Assembly: GCA_947585965.1 (NCBI GenBank) | Contig: CANPXK010000009.1 | Coordinates: forward strand, 1-54,958 | Direction: 5' to 3' | Length of the DNA: 54,958 bases | From: an uncultured Clostridia bacterium | Lineage (GTDB): Bacteria; Bacillota; Clostridia; Oscillospirales; Acutalibacteraceae | Shown: in pieces, positions 38,201-42,065 of the stretch | How positions within the stretch are numbered: the first letter of the stretch is position 1 | How the letters are laid out: every line of letters starts with the position of its first letter | The notes under the pieces: generated by a model | Told to the model about the DNA's origin: nothing | What the model saw: the letters and a program-made list of their open reading frames with translations, nothing else | The model's database searches: none | Translations under genes and position numbers: made by a program

Positions 38201-40797
38201 TGGGTATTCTCAGTAAAACCGATGTGGTAACTCTGTTCAACTCCAAGGACGATTACGTTTATGACAGCACAAGAGTTTATGAAACGCCGGATGCCAAAAA
38301 CAGGGTATTTGCGAGCAACACCACACAGGAGCCTCACTTAAAATGGTTTTCGATTCCGCTCGGTGTGAACTATTACCATCCCGATAACTATGCCGTAGCT
38401 AACGGTCATGATGTATTATATGCACAGGGCGACTACTTCGGAAATATGCTCCTCTACAGCCATGAAGCGGCTCACAATCAGGACGGTCCTGTTTACTTCA
38501 AGGGAGCGGGAAGAAGATTGGGAGCAGGTGCTGAGGATTTCACTACAAGTTTCTTCACTCAGAGTATGCCGGACGGAAGTCCGCAGATTAACGGCACATA
38601 CTTCTATGATGAAAACTCAAGCTTTACCGCCAACCTCACCCCCGATAGAATTAATTCCTATCAGAAGATAAACGACTTCTATAAGAAGATGTTCCAGACC
38701 TCTTACTTCCTTGATTACCTTATGGGTGAGGCATTCCTGGAGCTTACACCCGACCAACAGGCGAAAGTTGCAACAAAGGTCATGGGTGTCAGCGGTTCAC
38801 AATCGCCAAAGAGTGTAAGCAAGGCCGATATTGAATCAATGGATCTTCATACAGTCGAGGATCTTGTAAAAAATAAGCTTATTCTTTCAAACACATTTAC
38901 TCAGTCTGTCTATAGTATTCGTTGGTATGACGTTCATTCAACAAGCGGAATAGAGTCAGGTACGGTATTCCACTATCTTGCATATGCAATGCTCGGATAT
39001 GCGGGTTATGATGACGGCTTTATCAGGTACTGCGGTAATTTCTATAATGGAGATTTGGAAACACTTATAGAAATATCAAAGCTTGCCGGTGATAACTATA
39101 AAACGTTCGAGGAATTCAAGAATGGCGAATTCAAGAAGCTGATGGAACACAGAGACGAGATATCTTACATCGACCCCGAACAGGTAGTTGAGGAATTCCG
39201 TCAGGCACTTGTTCTTGATTCACAGGATGCAGTTACTGCACGTCAGGTCAAGAATGCAACCGAACTGAAGAAGAAGTATTATCTCCTCATCAAGAAAAAT
39301 ACTGATGATTTCAGAGGAGAGATTTTCCAGAGCAAGGATAAGGCTGATATACACGTTTCAACAGCAAAGGATTTTGTTGAAAAGATTACGAAAAACAAGT
39401 ATGCAAACATAATAGTTGATGATGATCTTGATTTCTCTGCTTACACATCAGGCACGAGTGTTGTCGGAATAACCTTCTTAGGCTCCGTGGACGGCGGCGG
39501 TCATAAGTTGAAGAATCTCTCAAGGTCTTTGTTCAGAAGTCTCGGAACAGGAGTTGAAATTAAGAATCTTACTATTGCGGATGCCGATATTGCCCTCAGC
39601 TATGAGGGTGCGGGAGCACTTTCGAGGACGGTCGATAATGTGACCGTCTCGGGTGTGACTCTGGAGAATGTCAAGGTAGATTCCGGCAACAAGAATAATG
39701 CGGGCGGATTGTTCGGTTATGCAGCTAATTCAACGTTCAATAACGTAGGTGCGAAAAATGTTACGGTTAGCGGCGGCAAGTATGTCGGCGGTATAATCGG
39801 AAATCTTGTAAACAGTACCGTCAAAGGCGGCAAGATTGATGAAGTTTACGTAACAGGCACTTCGGATATTGTCGGCGGAGTTATAGGCGAGGCTGACAAT
39901 ACGAGTATAACAGATATAGCTGTTTCTCAGGTTACCGTAACAGGCAAGAGCTATTCCGGCGGACTTATCGGCAACGCTGTAGATTCAGAAACAGACAATG
40001 CGTCAGCACTTGACGTGACGATTGAAAACGCAAGGAACAATGTCGGCGGTCTTGTCGGTAACCTGACCTCGGCAGGAAGTATACTTGAGGACGGTTCAAC
40101 GAGCCATTCAACCATAACGAACAGTTATGCACGAAATATTAAGATAACAGGCGTAACAAAGCTTGGCGGTCTTGTCGGCAATGCCGATAAAGGAAGCGTA
40201 ATAACAATGAGCAGCAGTGCATATGCAGATGTAAGCGGTTCTGCTGATTCGGTCGGAGGCTTTATCGGCGAACTCAGTGAAGTTGAAATAGACGACTGCT
40301 ACAGTATATATGCAACTCTCAGCGGCAAAAGCTATATAGGCGGTTTTGCAGGCTACACTGTAAGCCCGACGATAACAAATTGTTACGCACACGGAAATGT
40401 TACAGGTACATCGGCATACGCGGGATTTATCGGAACGGCAAGGACGAAGGCAAAGCTTGAAAATAATGTGACGTTCGTCACGGTTACCGAAGGTTATTAC
40501 AAGTTTGACCCGACCACAGGTCTTGATTTAATCAACGGCGGATACAAGAATAACTATGAAATAACAGAATATCCCGGTCGTCCTGCAAAGGATAGGGGAA
40601 ATCTGAGTGAGAATACCATTACCTCCATAAGTATTGACGATATCAATAATGAATTCTTCAACGAAACCCTCGGTTGGAGCAAGGAAAAATGGGATCTTAC
40701 AAAGGTACTGTCCGGCGGACTCCCGAAGCTTGTCGGCAGCGGCAACGCTATGAATGATACGGATAGTTTTACGCTTAAACAGCCGGCAGCAGACTGA
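20248..40797 (+). CDS. Giant modular surface protein with M26 zinc peptidase
   Basis: 6849 residues, unbroken over 20.5 kb. Order: signal peptide (1-27); cohesin-like beta domain (about 29-165); transmembrane segment W186-I207; basic loop RSKNTKNR (208-215); second segment 216-237; dockerin-like loop from D243; Ser/Asp/Asn linker; second dockerin-like loop from D343; modules C-D, then about 12 copies of an A-B-C-D beta-module set (about residues 370-5170); GLUG-type repeats (about 5300-5570); peptidase (about 5600-6370); a second GLUG block (about 6405-6790). The zinc site is H6072-E-x-x-H6076 with E6096, 24 residues on, and the GxGRRxGxGxE pattern of family M26 (streptococcal IgA1 protease, ZmpB). 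No LPxTG motif is present. A membrane-anchored peptidase on a very long stalk, acting on host or neighbour glycoproteins, is inferred. AGGGG lies about ten bases before the ATG. Confidence 0.88.
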   Translation: MGRNLKLFTVFTTLLICLFTTTMSVNAAENIVLSADTERVERGGSVVISLDLGEDADLYAYAAKLSYDKNVFEPIEKSSFQAQDNWSDIVYNSENNKFGLINKSGQSGSDVLEIRLRVRDDAKAGTTSVVVDNVSISDGDKASSLSGDSVQIYVKENALDDKEATDADVEITDGGISVSSGSGNTWIGILLVAAAALIILVAVVFFIRSKNTKNRVIAASISAVAAAGLIIASIVVFTSKQPDVNTDGKVDYDDAKEVLEYLLGIDNDKDSDESDTQTSGDDDTQSTESSSDSDSSTDNSGDTDNPGDTENPSDTDNPGNSENTETQSSPGTEGTNTNNPDLDVNNDGNVDINDVGIIIDDAGNDTDYEADLGKVEFSAQSGQTSELIDGIYYTTKGEKNILFGFEATINPHTLIKKVVINGKSYPVTATKISDKKYYYTAKVPTPEAAGKKTDLSVSRVILDNGKKLDVSGKISVEILKDKPALKNYTLNDGKNGYNISFDIDDPDNSLVSGTIIVRGQNGESVEVTPDGMKSGRNVYTLKGLKAGVKYTVVASAKYDLDSERDNGAHEDIEMILTKEIEAVDYALDVRNASVSVDRNNRKLVIEFESTTAVEGRHIEKVVVNGKTYQAKRVGSANKYKVEIPYKSESAAEYKITDVILDNEVQIEMDRSIGLKVFKTAPTVKNTKLIHNKTGNTIDFSWSLDDKDGTVSSVYAVLKRNGRTIETKKVSKNVTSVSFDVSGDKCAGVYKAEVAADFELVDGKSHKKEVLNSADLEIAIKAAIKDLSTSEPYPTKGQTVSLEMRIDSNTADDATGVVINGKEYPVSKNKDGKYSLKYTVQKNAGAETIKVEKVIFSDASANASASVSVDVLKDKPTIKDFVFDDSEDKHIVSFTLNDKDSAFIKGEIVVVSENGDKVQTIALDTGKKDYKYQLKLSENGVYHISVSITYDLDSNRRNEDNQFTIAAAEKDVEVLVDYKFTFSNAKIDSVNYDDKSVTISFNSTNVSKYYGVSKVVVNNKEYSVSRDGDNYTVRVPLENRDKTVLTITQIVLEDRKRFDIDSAETGFVVFKNHPAAEVELDTEKTSVEVRYNILDDDKTVKEFSIELKDSVGNAVASKTSEELGSKTSGSVKFDDLTAGEYTADVIADFDVVDGLSHKNEVIGTKTASIDITAEITKCDVDRKYVNKNEEVGISYTIETNTNEKLTAVTINGKDYPVVNQEGNVYTISYTAGDKAGKQDINVTSLKFADTSVAAEHSDSIEVLKTAPTVSEIDYDGADKPCVSFTLTDDDDAFISGILVVTGENGYKNEISIDKEKSSYDLGIEDNGLYNISVKLTYDLDSDKQDEDNREVKELAAKEIEVIVKYDFTFTDSAVKSVDYDAKTVTIGFNSTNASIYKVSKLTVNGTDYDVTADGDTYTVTIQLDSTDRAELNITQAELEDHKKFTVNESFTVFKKAPTAVVNPITGEDKIDVSYIIVDQESIAENFKLVLKTADGTVADTKAVSDYEGTVTFPARAGAYIVEITASYDAVDGRIHKNEVIGADDVIMPIDIDSISGKAVKDYVNKGETADIIYTVEDNTYEDIESFTINGRDYPAEKQSDDTYKVSFRVGNDAGMETLNVTAVQYSTESVPVQCSSTVEVLKGVPALTGFDYDGNEKTVVSFILNDSDNAFIAGKIIVTDSQGGKTEVEIEKGKEAYDLGLKENGTYGISINVTYDLDSNRDDKANRKTEELYSGEIQVITDYKFTFKNAAVKSVDYKNRTVVLSFDSTNASDYPVTKVTVNGNEYDTEKNGDAYTVRITLDSCDRTVLGITSAELENHKKFSVSADLVVFKTAPTAILNIVPGEDKIDVGYAVIDNEGIADDVKLVLCDVYGAAIETKNIKSGSFEGSSEFSIEKAGTYTVKILASYDVVDGRQHIDEELTSDEIVFNIDIDNITCKVSKDYADKNERVDIFCTVDDNTYEYVKSFTIGGKDYPAEKLGDNEYKISYTAGNKAGIENIDITAVNYENESVNVSCTGTIEVLKDVPTIDGFTYDGSNEPRISFKLNDPDDTFISGTIVVRGADGYEKEIPVIRLVEDYDLDISKNGLYNISINITYDRDSNKEDDDNQASTELTSGEIQVLVDYGFKFTNAKIKSVDNEKKTVTITFDSTNASIYKISDVIINGKDYKPTVKGDTYTVTVTLDKRSRTELKMTQAELEDKKTFKLSKSFVVFKKVPTAELKTVIEDDVIHTSYTVTDEEKIAEDIRLVLRDVNGDIINTVPCQELKGSVDFSIEYAGAYTVEIIASYDAVDGLTHKDEVLKSGSTEFSINVDSVTGEIAKKYFEKNEKAEIFYTVDDNTYEDVSTFTLNGRKYKAEKQSDGRYKVIYTTGDKAGEEKIELTAVGYSNEEVNFKYSNSIEVLKDAPGITDFDYDGSEKSEISFRLSDPDNSFISGGITVTDSNGVVSEIPVEKDRETYDLGIKKNGMYTVGITVLYDRDKDTSNTENQSEKELYSNTIQVFTDYEFTYSNPVLKSVDNRTKTVILGFESTNASVYNVAKVTINGKDYDAVRTGNTYTVSVTLDKAEKTVLNITGVELENHKKFEADGSFTVFMNKPKVKLSAAKDGSNVNVGYSVTDEDNTLTGANVVLRDLNGTIIDSVPYSGLSGTASFTVENAGSYTVEFAASYDAADGLTHIDEVIASENIEFAINVKSVSSTAANKYVGKNEKTEIIYTVEDNTYEDVSAFVINGSEYAAEKQSNGSYKVIYTADSKAGNVKLNLTAVRYAGGNVKAENTVEIEVLKDAPTITDFDYDGSEEPKISFKLNDADNAFISGRITVTDLNGRKAAETAVEKGKDSYALGVEENGIYAVSINVLYDLDSNEKDSANQYERELLSQSVQVFVDYDFKITEPKLYSADTTGNTVTLSFESTNASIYKVSKVTVNNKEYEVTGIGGNTYTVEIKLNILGRTFFEFSQAELEDHKKFSVEESIVVFRTQPTANLSVDVKDSVVTADYELTDSDNTIGSADIVFKNSSGDILDTQPCSGNSGTVRFTAETSGTYTVELVADCDLADGNGSLSRVLSSQSIKQPVKATVKESRTDGEFAQKGAGVGIFYKVTDNTDEMVTSFTINGVDYPAIQQENGEYRISYVVGSKAGDEDISVSAVNYPSGNASVKYKSSIEVLRDKPTADVIFDNSGEQPKLTVKFTDNDSAAITAVASVMLGGEIVSETPLKAGENDIDITSLDNNRAYIVNVAVDYDLDKNKDDGKNRDKLNQSTQLLIIKDYNFKLDNFALETIDKEDKEVTLSFESSNISQVHFVDKVVINGETYGVSRISQVRETEFGTVYKYNVIVPYDNEERQEFVLTQAILDNMKTFGGLSQKVVIFKNAPTVNNSKLVLDSQEIFNLTFDVKDADNTLSALYATLKDYKGDTVETVKIDVGAGTKYSCKFSRFSVHAGIYTVDVTADYNLTDGSSGCKDKVLSTASYEVMILINSADAAAGKDYAEKNEQVDITFTITDNAPYNVKNFEIISTVDGKDTTALYDVATVSENGSEGVYKVNVTMPDKAGVVKYTLSKINYIDNDIDAEYTAEVNNCVTSVEVLRSAPENTNYTLDEKKKTITFEVADSDKAVTTVTALATDKAADSVTELRVEKDSGNTYTINLSLLAETAYDIKIMVNYDRDSDTKNNKNNGVLTIDREIDFSVNYQASISSVRVTKVDTTEKLVTISLGAEVTANGEKTSAVNVRYVTVKGNTYEVTRDSESGQYTVRIPYDGDNEQTLTIESITLTNGLKFDCRKDNSVTIFKTAPKASDLTVEVNSGTISAKFKLTDTAGTLSGFKAVLKDSSGNVLSSKQFNKIPQGGIVSVSFDDYKANSAGKYTVTVLATYNRLDGVTHSDEELISSDADVDITSTITKHTGVSKYAAKGEDINITYTISDNTDVPVTALVINGEKYDAVQAETDGQYTVTVKAPESAGKTSFKADKAVYNGREIALSKVYTVDTEVLKTVPQVIDYTVDPDNYKVSFNLVDDDNALISGEAVITDGNTDRSVCSITEKGNQSFEIPEDLNSDAEYRIVIKLTYDLDSDKKADSDNYHADDEIRSEVLELKADKDIGIREIKTVSVDKDERTVDISFTADDDSRHHITRIFIEDQEFYTEYNEETGIYTVNDIPYTGEENERQEIRLSKFYTETGIEYDLSEKDISFVIFKNNPTVENMEIAVSGKEVYLSFDIVDEDKTISSLSASLTKSTFNEVYGNTTIDTLDTEELEIGSGGKYSVKLQLTDISTAYNFNVNILADYDVVDGEEHNGVTIGTKVGTVKVVANIISDSITSDEDLGGDEVGETIEKNRKIRVAFEISDNTEWDATRMVIDGTVYNVSKDRPTDNGDIYFADVITPKTAGKRPFTVSRIYYGDNESEVDYKTREVTILKAKPGVENYTDGGTADKPYLKFTFSDPDGALTSDAVFTMRDEETQKVYYTKTLTPGEEVNLDLSDQEKFPEGIYQIIIKASYNIYDDKEKEVKDASLLNDNVLGLEKRLQIKKGYNFSATLTPVEIFDDYMPFAFFVNMESLTADKTITGFNLVKLTELPDGTYKREEFECSEVYPWEDDYSAFISGWKYERGMTHVYYESATLNDGEKLILDWFSDYTIVSTYPTVTKTTLKEDTINDCVYATAAVSDPDSTINRLRFRLKAANNRVLDEKFLNKSQVKELTEVVFDKKMPMTSQYKLEVIAEFDPEGRGNYYTSTLATNSVKSAERVVIRDHLIADPYPEKGGDVVIGYRMAHNLAAGIEIVGMKINGEQIDLSSQDGDWYKFVMPAPTNSGVYDYTATAIILSSTTYNLAKKDPDENGEGGYNLQPTDSIDVLKDRPYAADIKLEDDPATNTATFSFRVEDPDNALLDGDAGVAVINGNSQTITPEDNRLTFTNIPKDQELSFNIIGNYDLDTNTLENGAANSNSYNDSILDGGKPVPVMLLDDYGLTVTNVKAVDSDGKEKYNFEKGVSIDMTFESTNKTPADIDNVVVNGSTYDVTRNEDGTYKTKIKGLTDAGKTELKIDSVILENGKTLDAADIGDPASIEILKDKVSVQKFSSTGNGDSMTLSVNIKDEDHSLIGDTLDVTITDSSTNRLVTTTEIKPNKVNEIRFNTTDSRKYDVSIKADYTRDIGHTDVKNDEEIYQKKVSMDSRAIEMKDVLDVNLFKVENGKNTQMNIVDSDDIQKNLKDYVVRVDMENLPSFYSDIESVEVRDDKLILRVSYEGAVDYSNNKTNTEYIEIEYQYIKNSDGKYTYDGSFESLIRRMREDPTGEFVLTKNYDASTYVTDDATYFGTDKFKGTLDGNGYTISNLSKPLFTTLENATVKDLYITDVVLTSLQGAKAPLANNASGTNVSGVHVNNVKITAYSNTTTGYGSSAGLMGEVSNNTKISECSVTNLTLGNIYLTQLSGGIVRELKGSSISNCYVEGISTTGWWGNGGIVGTADQYSTIENCISNQSLSMYINDKNAGIVGSSNGATLKNNIAIATGNNAQAMKVYGNTLGSASENNYQLSDVPGNNNEHQAVKSISSSQLSESFYGNQLKLDPKIWDFSNASQTKIPTLRNNANYAPYVPSRDRVMENKDYDPSKEIAYNNLYKLMPFYDASYIITDAANNIRVGDDLNTKRVNGVIPYDSDGNIVYVLDTGNYDKLSKITIVYDDLTMQTYDVSYDICFGNVACYDIPALKLKYTYNHYVINSESPVIDELVDELLAAGTYSKALDTITPNKDHDTYKYYYDEEIGTRENLRDFVIKVLANGNYAVTTSDSVVNTAIRSELTNNKKLLNMLYAYNYYMRWYSFDIEQFSIADMLMFKGDIFSSNLNLENLTTALLSNPGSTMRTNATNEFYNSYVSAYTGIKTLPDFLNFFIKATGKYTDETINDWFTDNFNGVLREMKMDKIEDVDIEYDKIKYRAWAHMSVRPHVMLPLLNMPDNSTYILSYPTAMAIGSVRTYIRDPSDEEQMKNFNTSIDNWAMKMKVYYNMYLGILSKTDVVTLFNSKDDYVYDSTRVYETPDAKNRVFASNTTQEPHLKWFSIPLGVNYYHPDNYAVANGHDVLYAQGDYFGNMLLYSHEAAHNQDGPVYFKGAGRRLGAGAEDFTTSFFTQSMPDGSPQINGTYFYDENSSFTANLTPDRINSYQKINDFYKKMFQTSYFLDYLMGEAFLELTPDQQAKVATKVMGVSGSQSPKSVSKADIESMDLHTVEDLVKNKLILSNTFTQSVYSIRWYDVHSTSGIESGTVFHYLAYAMLGYAGYDDGFIRYCGNFYNGDLETLIEISKLAGDNYKTFEEFKNGEFKKLMEHRDEISYIDPEQVVEEFRQALVLDSQDAVTARQVKNATELKKKYYLLIKKNTDDFRGEIFQSKDKADIHVSTAKDFVEKITKNKYANIIVDDDLDFSAYTSGTSVVGITFLGSVDGGGHKLKNLSRSLFRSLGTGVEIKNLTIADADIALSYEGAGALSRTVDNVTVSGVTLENVKVDSGNKNNAGGLFGYAANSTFNNVGAKNVTVSGGKYVGGIIGNLVNSTVKGGKIDEVYVTGTSDIVGGVIGEADNTSITDIAVSQVTVTGKSYSGGLIGNAVDSETDNASALDVTIENARNNVGGLVGNLTSAGSILEDGSTSHSTITNSYARNIKITGVTKLGGLVGNADKGSVITMSSSAYADVSGSADSVGGFIGELSEVEIDDCYSIYATLSGKSYIGGFAGYTVSPTITNCYAHGNVTGTSAYAGFIGTARTKAKLENNVTFVTVTEGYYKFDPTTGLDLINGGYKNNYEITEYPGRPAKDRGNLSENTITSISIDDINNEFFNETLGWSKEKWDLTKVLSGGLPKLVGSGNAMNDTDSFTLKQPAAD
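21361..35750 (+). repeat. Tandem four-module (A-B-C-D) protein repeat, about 12 copies
   Basis: Module A landmarks start at about 21997, 23176, 24340, 25470, 26610, 27750, 28888, 30025, 31285, 32500, 33788 and 35089. The spacings are 1179, 1164, 1130, 1140, 1140, 1138, 1137, 1260, 1215, 1288 and 1301 nt. A ends in a VFKxAPT motif. B carries ASYDxVDGxxHxDEV. C carries VDNTYEDVxSFTINGKxYPAEKQ and ends in SIEVLKDAPT. D carries LNDxDNAFISG and a YDLDSN acidic loop. A lone C-D pair precedes the first full copy, and the last copy is incomplete. The central copies are the most uniform in length. Confidence 0.9.
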
Positions 40798-40847
40798 ACA
40801 GAGAGGAGCCGACCGACATAAAGCTGTATATGATTAGTTAAAAAACC

Positions 40848-40870
40848 GTTATCAAGCTTTTCTTGATAAC
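40848..40870 (+). terminator. Small hairpin after the giant gene
   Basis: A 9-bp stem, GTTATCAAG (40848-40856) with CTTGATAAC (40862-40870), lies 50 nt after the stop at 40797 and just upstream of the stronger terminator at 40875-40924. Confidence 0.5.
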
Positions 40871-40874
40871 TGAA

Positions 40875-40924
40875 AGCACCTGTCAACAGAGTATGACTCT
40901 TGTTGGCAGGTGCTCATTTTTTTT
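40875..40924 (+). terminator. Terminator of the giant gene
   Basis: Arms AGCACCTGTCAAC (40875-40887) and GTTGGCAGGTGCT (40902-40914) pair over 13 positions and are followed by an eight-T run (40917-40924). Confidence 0.92.
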
Positions 40925-41008
40925 GTCGTGCATAGCACTCCGATAAGTTGTAAAAATTTTAATGGGGATTCAACTAACGTAAGATGTGAATACGAGGTAT
41001 GAAGCAAT

Positions 41009-41037
41009 AAAAAAACGCACCCGAAAAAATCGGATGC
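41009..41037 (-). terminator. Terminator of the tRNA-Thr/tRNA-Tyr transcript
   Basis: On the minus strand, GCATCCG (41037-41031) pairs with CGGGTGC (41023-41017) and is followed by seven T (41015-41009), ten nt past tRNA-Tyr. Confidence 0.85.
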
Positions 41038-41046
41038 AAATAAAAG

Positions 41047-41127
41047 TGGGGGAGGGCGGATTCGAACCACCGAAGCCGAAGCAACAGATTTACAGTCTGC
41101 CCCATTTGACCGCTCTGGAACTCCCCC
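41047..41127 (-). tRNA. tRNA-Tyr (anticodon GTA)
   Basis: A class II tRNA of about 81 nt with a long variable arm. The acceptor pairs GGGGGAG (41127-41121) with CTCCCCC (41054-41048), the T-arm has GGTTCGAATCC, and the anticodon GTA sits at 41093-41091. No CCA is encoded. It is transcribed after tRNA-Thr from one promoter. Confidence 0.95.
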
Positions 41128-41135
41128 AAATTATA

Positions 41136-41210
41136 AAGCTGGTGGACAGACTCGAACTCCCGACCTGCTGATTACAAATCAGCTGCTCTACCAACTGAGC
41201 TACACCAGCT
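41136..41210 (-). tRNA. tRNA-Thr (anticodon TGT)
   Basis: About 75 nt. The acceptor pairs AGCTGGT (41210-41204) with ACCAGCT (41143-41137), the T-arm has GAGTTCGAGTC, and the anticodon loop is ATTTGTAATC. No CCA is encoded. It is the first gene of a two-tRNA minus-strand transcript. Confidence 0.95.
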
Positions 41211-41243
41211 TGTTTTTTTCCGCCGTTTTCCAACGGCTTTATT

Positions 41244-41272
41244 ATAATACCACATAACCGAACATTTGTCAA
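41244..41272 (-). promoter_or_regulatory. Promoter of tRNA-Thr/tRNA-Tyr
   Basis: On the minus strand, a perfect -35 TTGACA (41272-41267), a 17-nt spacer and -10 TATTAT (41249-41244), about 34 nt before tRNA-Thr. Confidence 0.88.
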
Positions 41273-41400
41273 CAGTTTTTTTATTATTTTTTTAAAAAAA
41301 ATAATATCACAATTATTAAGATAAATATTACGAAAATAAGCAGGAAAATACAGGCATACTACACCTTTTATATCGTATAAAAAACATACGGTACTATAAT

Positions 41401-41838
41401 TCAGATTACATAATCATTTTCATATTTTTCCTTTTGCATATCAAGGATATCCTGTAGGGTTATACCATATAAATAATCACAAATAACCTTCTTCAAGCCC
41501 TGCCATACGGGGAGAGTGGCACAATCAGCACTGCGCGGACATTCAACAGGGTCGTGGTCAAGGCAGGCGACAGGTGACAGACTTCCTTCCGTAAGAAGAA
41601 GGATATCGCCTACGGTATATTTATCGGGAGATTTGGCGAGCTTATATCCTCCCTGATATCCGCGGTTCGTGCTGAGAATATCCGATCTGTTAAGAACAGG
41701 AACAATCTGTTCAAGATATTTTTTTGATATGTTCTGACGTGCGGCAATATCCTTAAGTGCAATATAGCCCTCATTTTGGTGCTCGGCAAGATCCAGGAGC
41801 ATACGGAGGGCATATCGTCCTTTTGTTGAAATTCTCAA
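41401..41838 (-). CDS. Rrf2 family transcription regulator (IscR-like)
   Basis: 145 residues. The N-terminal winged helix begins MRISTKGRYALRMLLDLA, with the recognition segment QNISKKYLEQIVPVLN and the wing around GYQGGYKL. Three cysteines, C92, C100 and C106, sit where IscR binds its Fe-S cluster, so Fe-S or redox sensing is likely. The usual cysteine-metabolism or isc genes are not next to it. The start is a TTG at 41838 with AAGGAGG eight bases upstream; no ATG fits better. It is a single gene, divergent from the helicase-nuclease gene. Confidence 0.93.
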   Translation of the reverse strand: MRISTKGRYALRMLLDLAEHQNEGYIALKDIAARQNISKKYLEQIVPVLNRSDILSTNRGYQGGYKLAKSPDKYTVGDILLLTEGSLSPVACLDHDPVECPRSADCATLPVWQGLKKVICDYLYGITLQDILDMQKEKYENDYVI

Positions 41839-41873
41839 TTAAAATACCTCCTTGTTTATTTAACGCTAATACC

Positions 41874-41902
41874 ATATTATCATATGTTTAATAGGTTTTC
41901 AA
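41874..41902 (-). promoter_or_regulatory. Promoter of the Rrf2 gene
   Basis: On the minus strand, -35 TTGAAA (41902-41897), a 17-nt spacer and -10 TAATAT (41879-41874). The AT-rich GGTATTAGCGTTAAATA just downstream could be an autoregulatory site. Confidence 0.65.
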
Positions 41903-41962
41903 GAGTAAATTACGTATAGAGGGGAGAATATTTTATAAACAGGGATAATTTGTAAATCAGCC

Positions 41963-41991
41963 TTGTACGAAAATCCCGGATATGGTATACT
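41963..41991 (+). promoter_or_regulatory. Promoter of the helicase-nuclease gene
   Basis: -35 TTGTAC (41963-41968), a 17-nt spacer and -10 TATACT (41986-41991), about 75 nt before the ATG at 42066. Confidence 0.65.
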
Positions 41992-42065
41992 ATAATTGCT
42001 ATTGACATTTTCTGCGGAGAAATACCGAGTATGCAAAAGAATATATGTGCAAAGGCGGAGATAGA

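Noticed and set aside
40700-40797. LPxTG-type sorting signal at the end of the giant protein
   Set aside because: The protein ends in FTLKQPAAD with no LPxTG, no hydrophobic segment and no basic tail.
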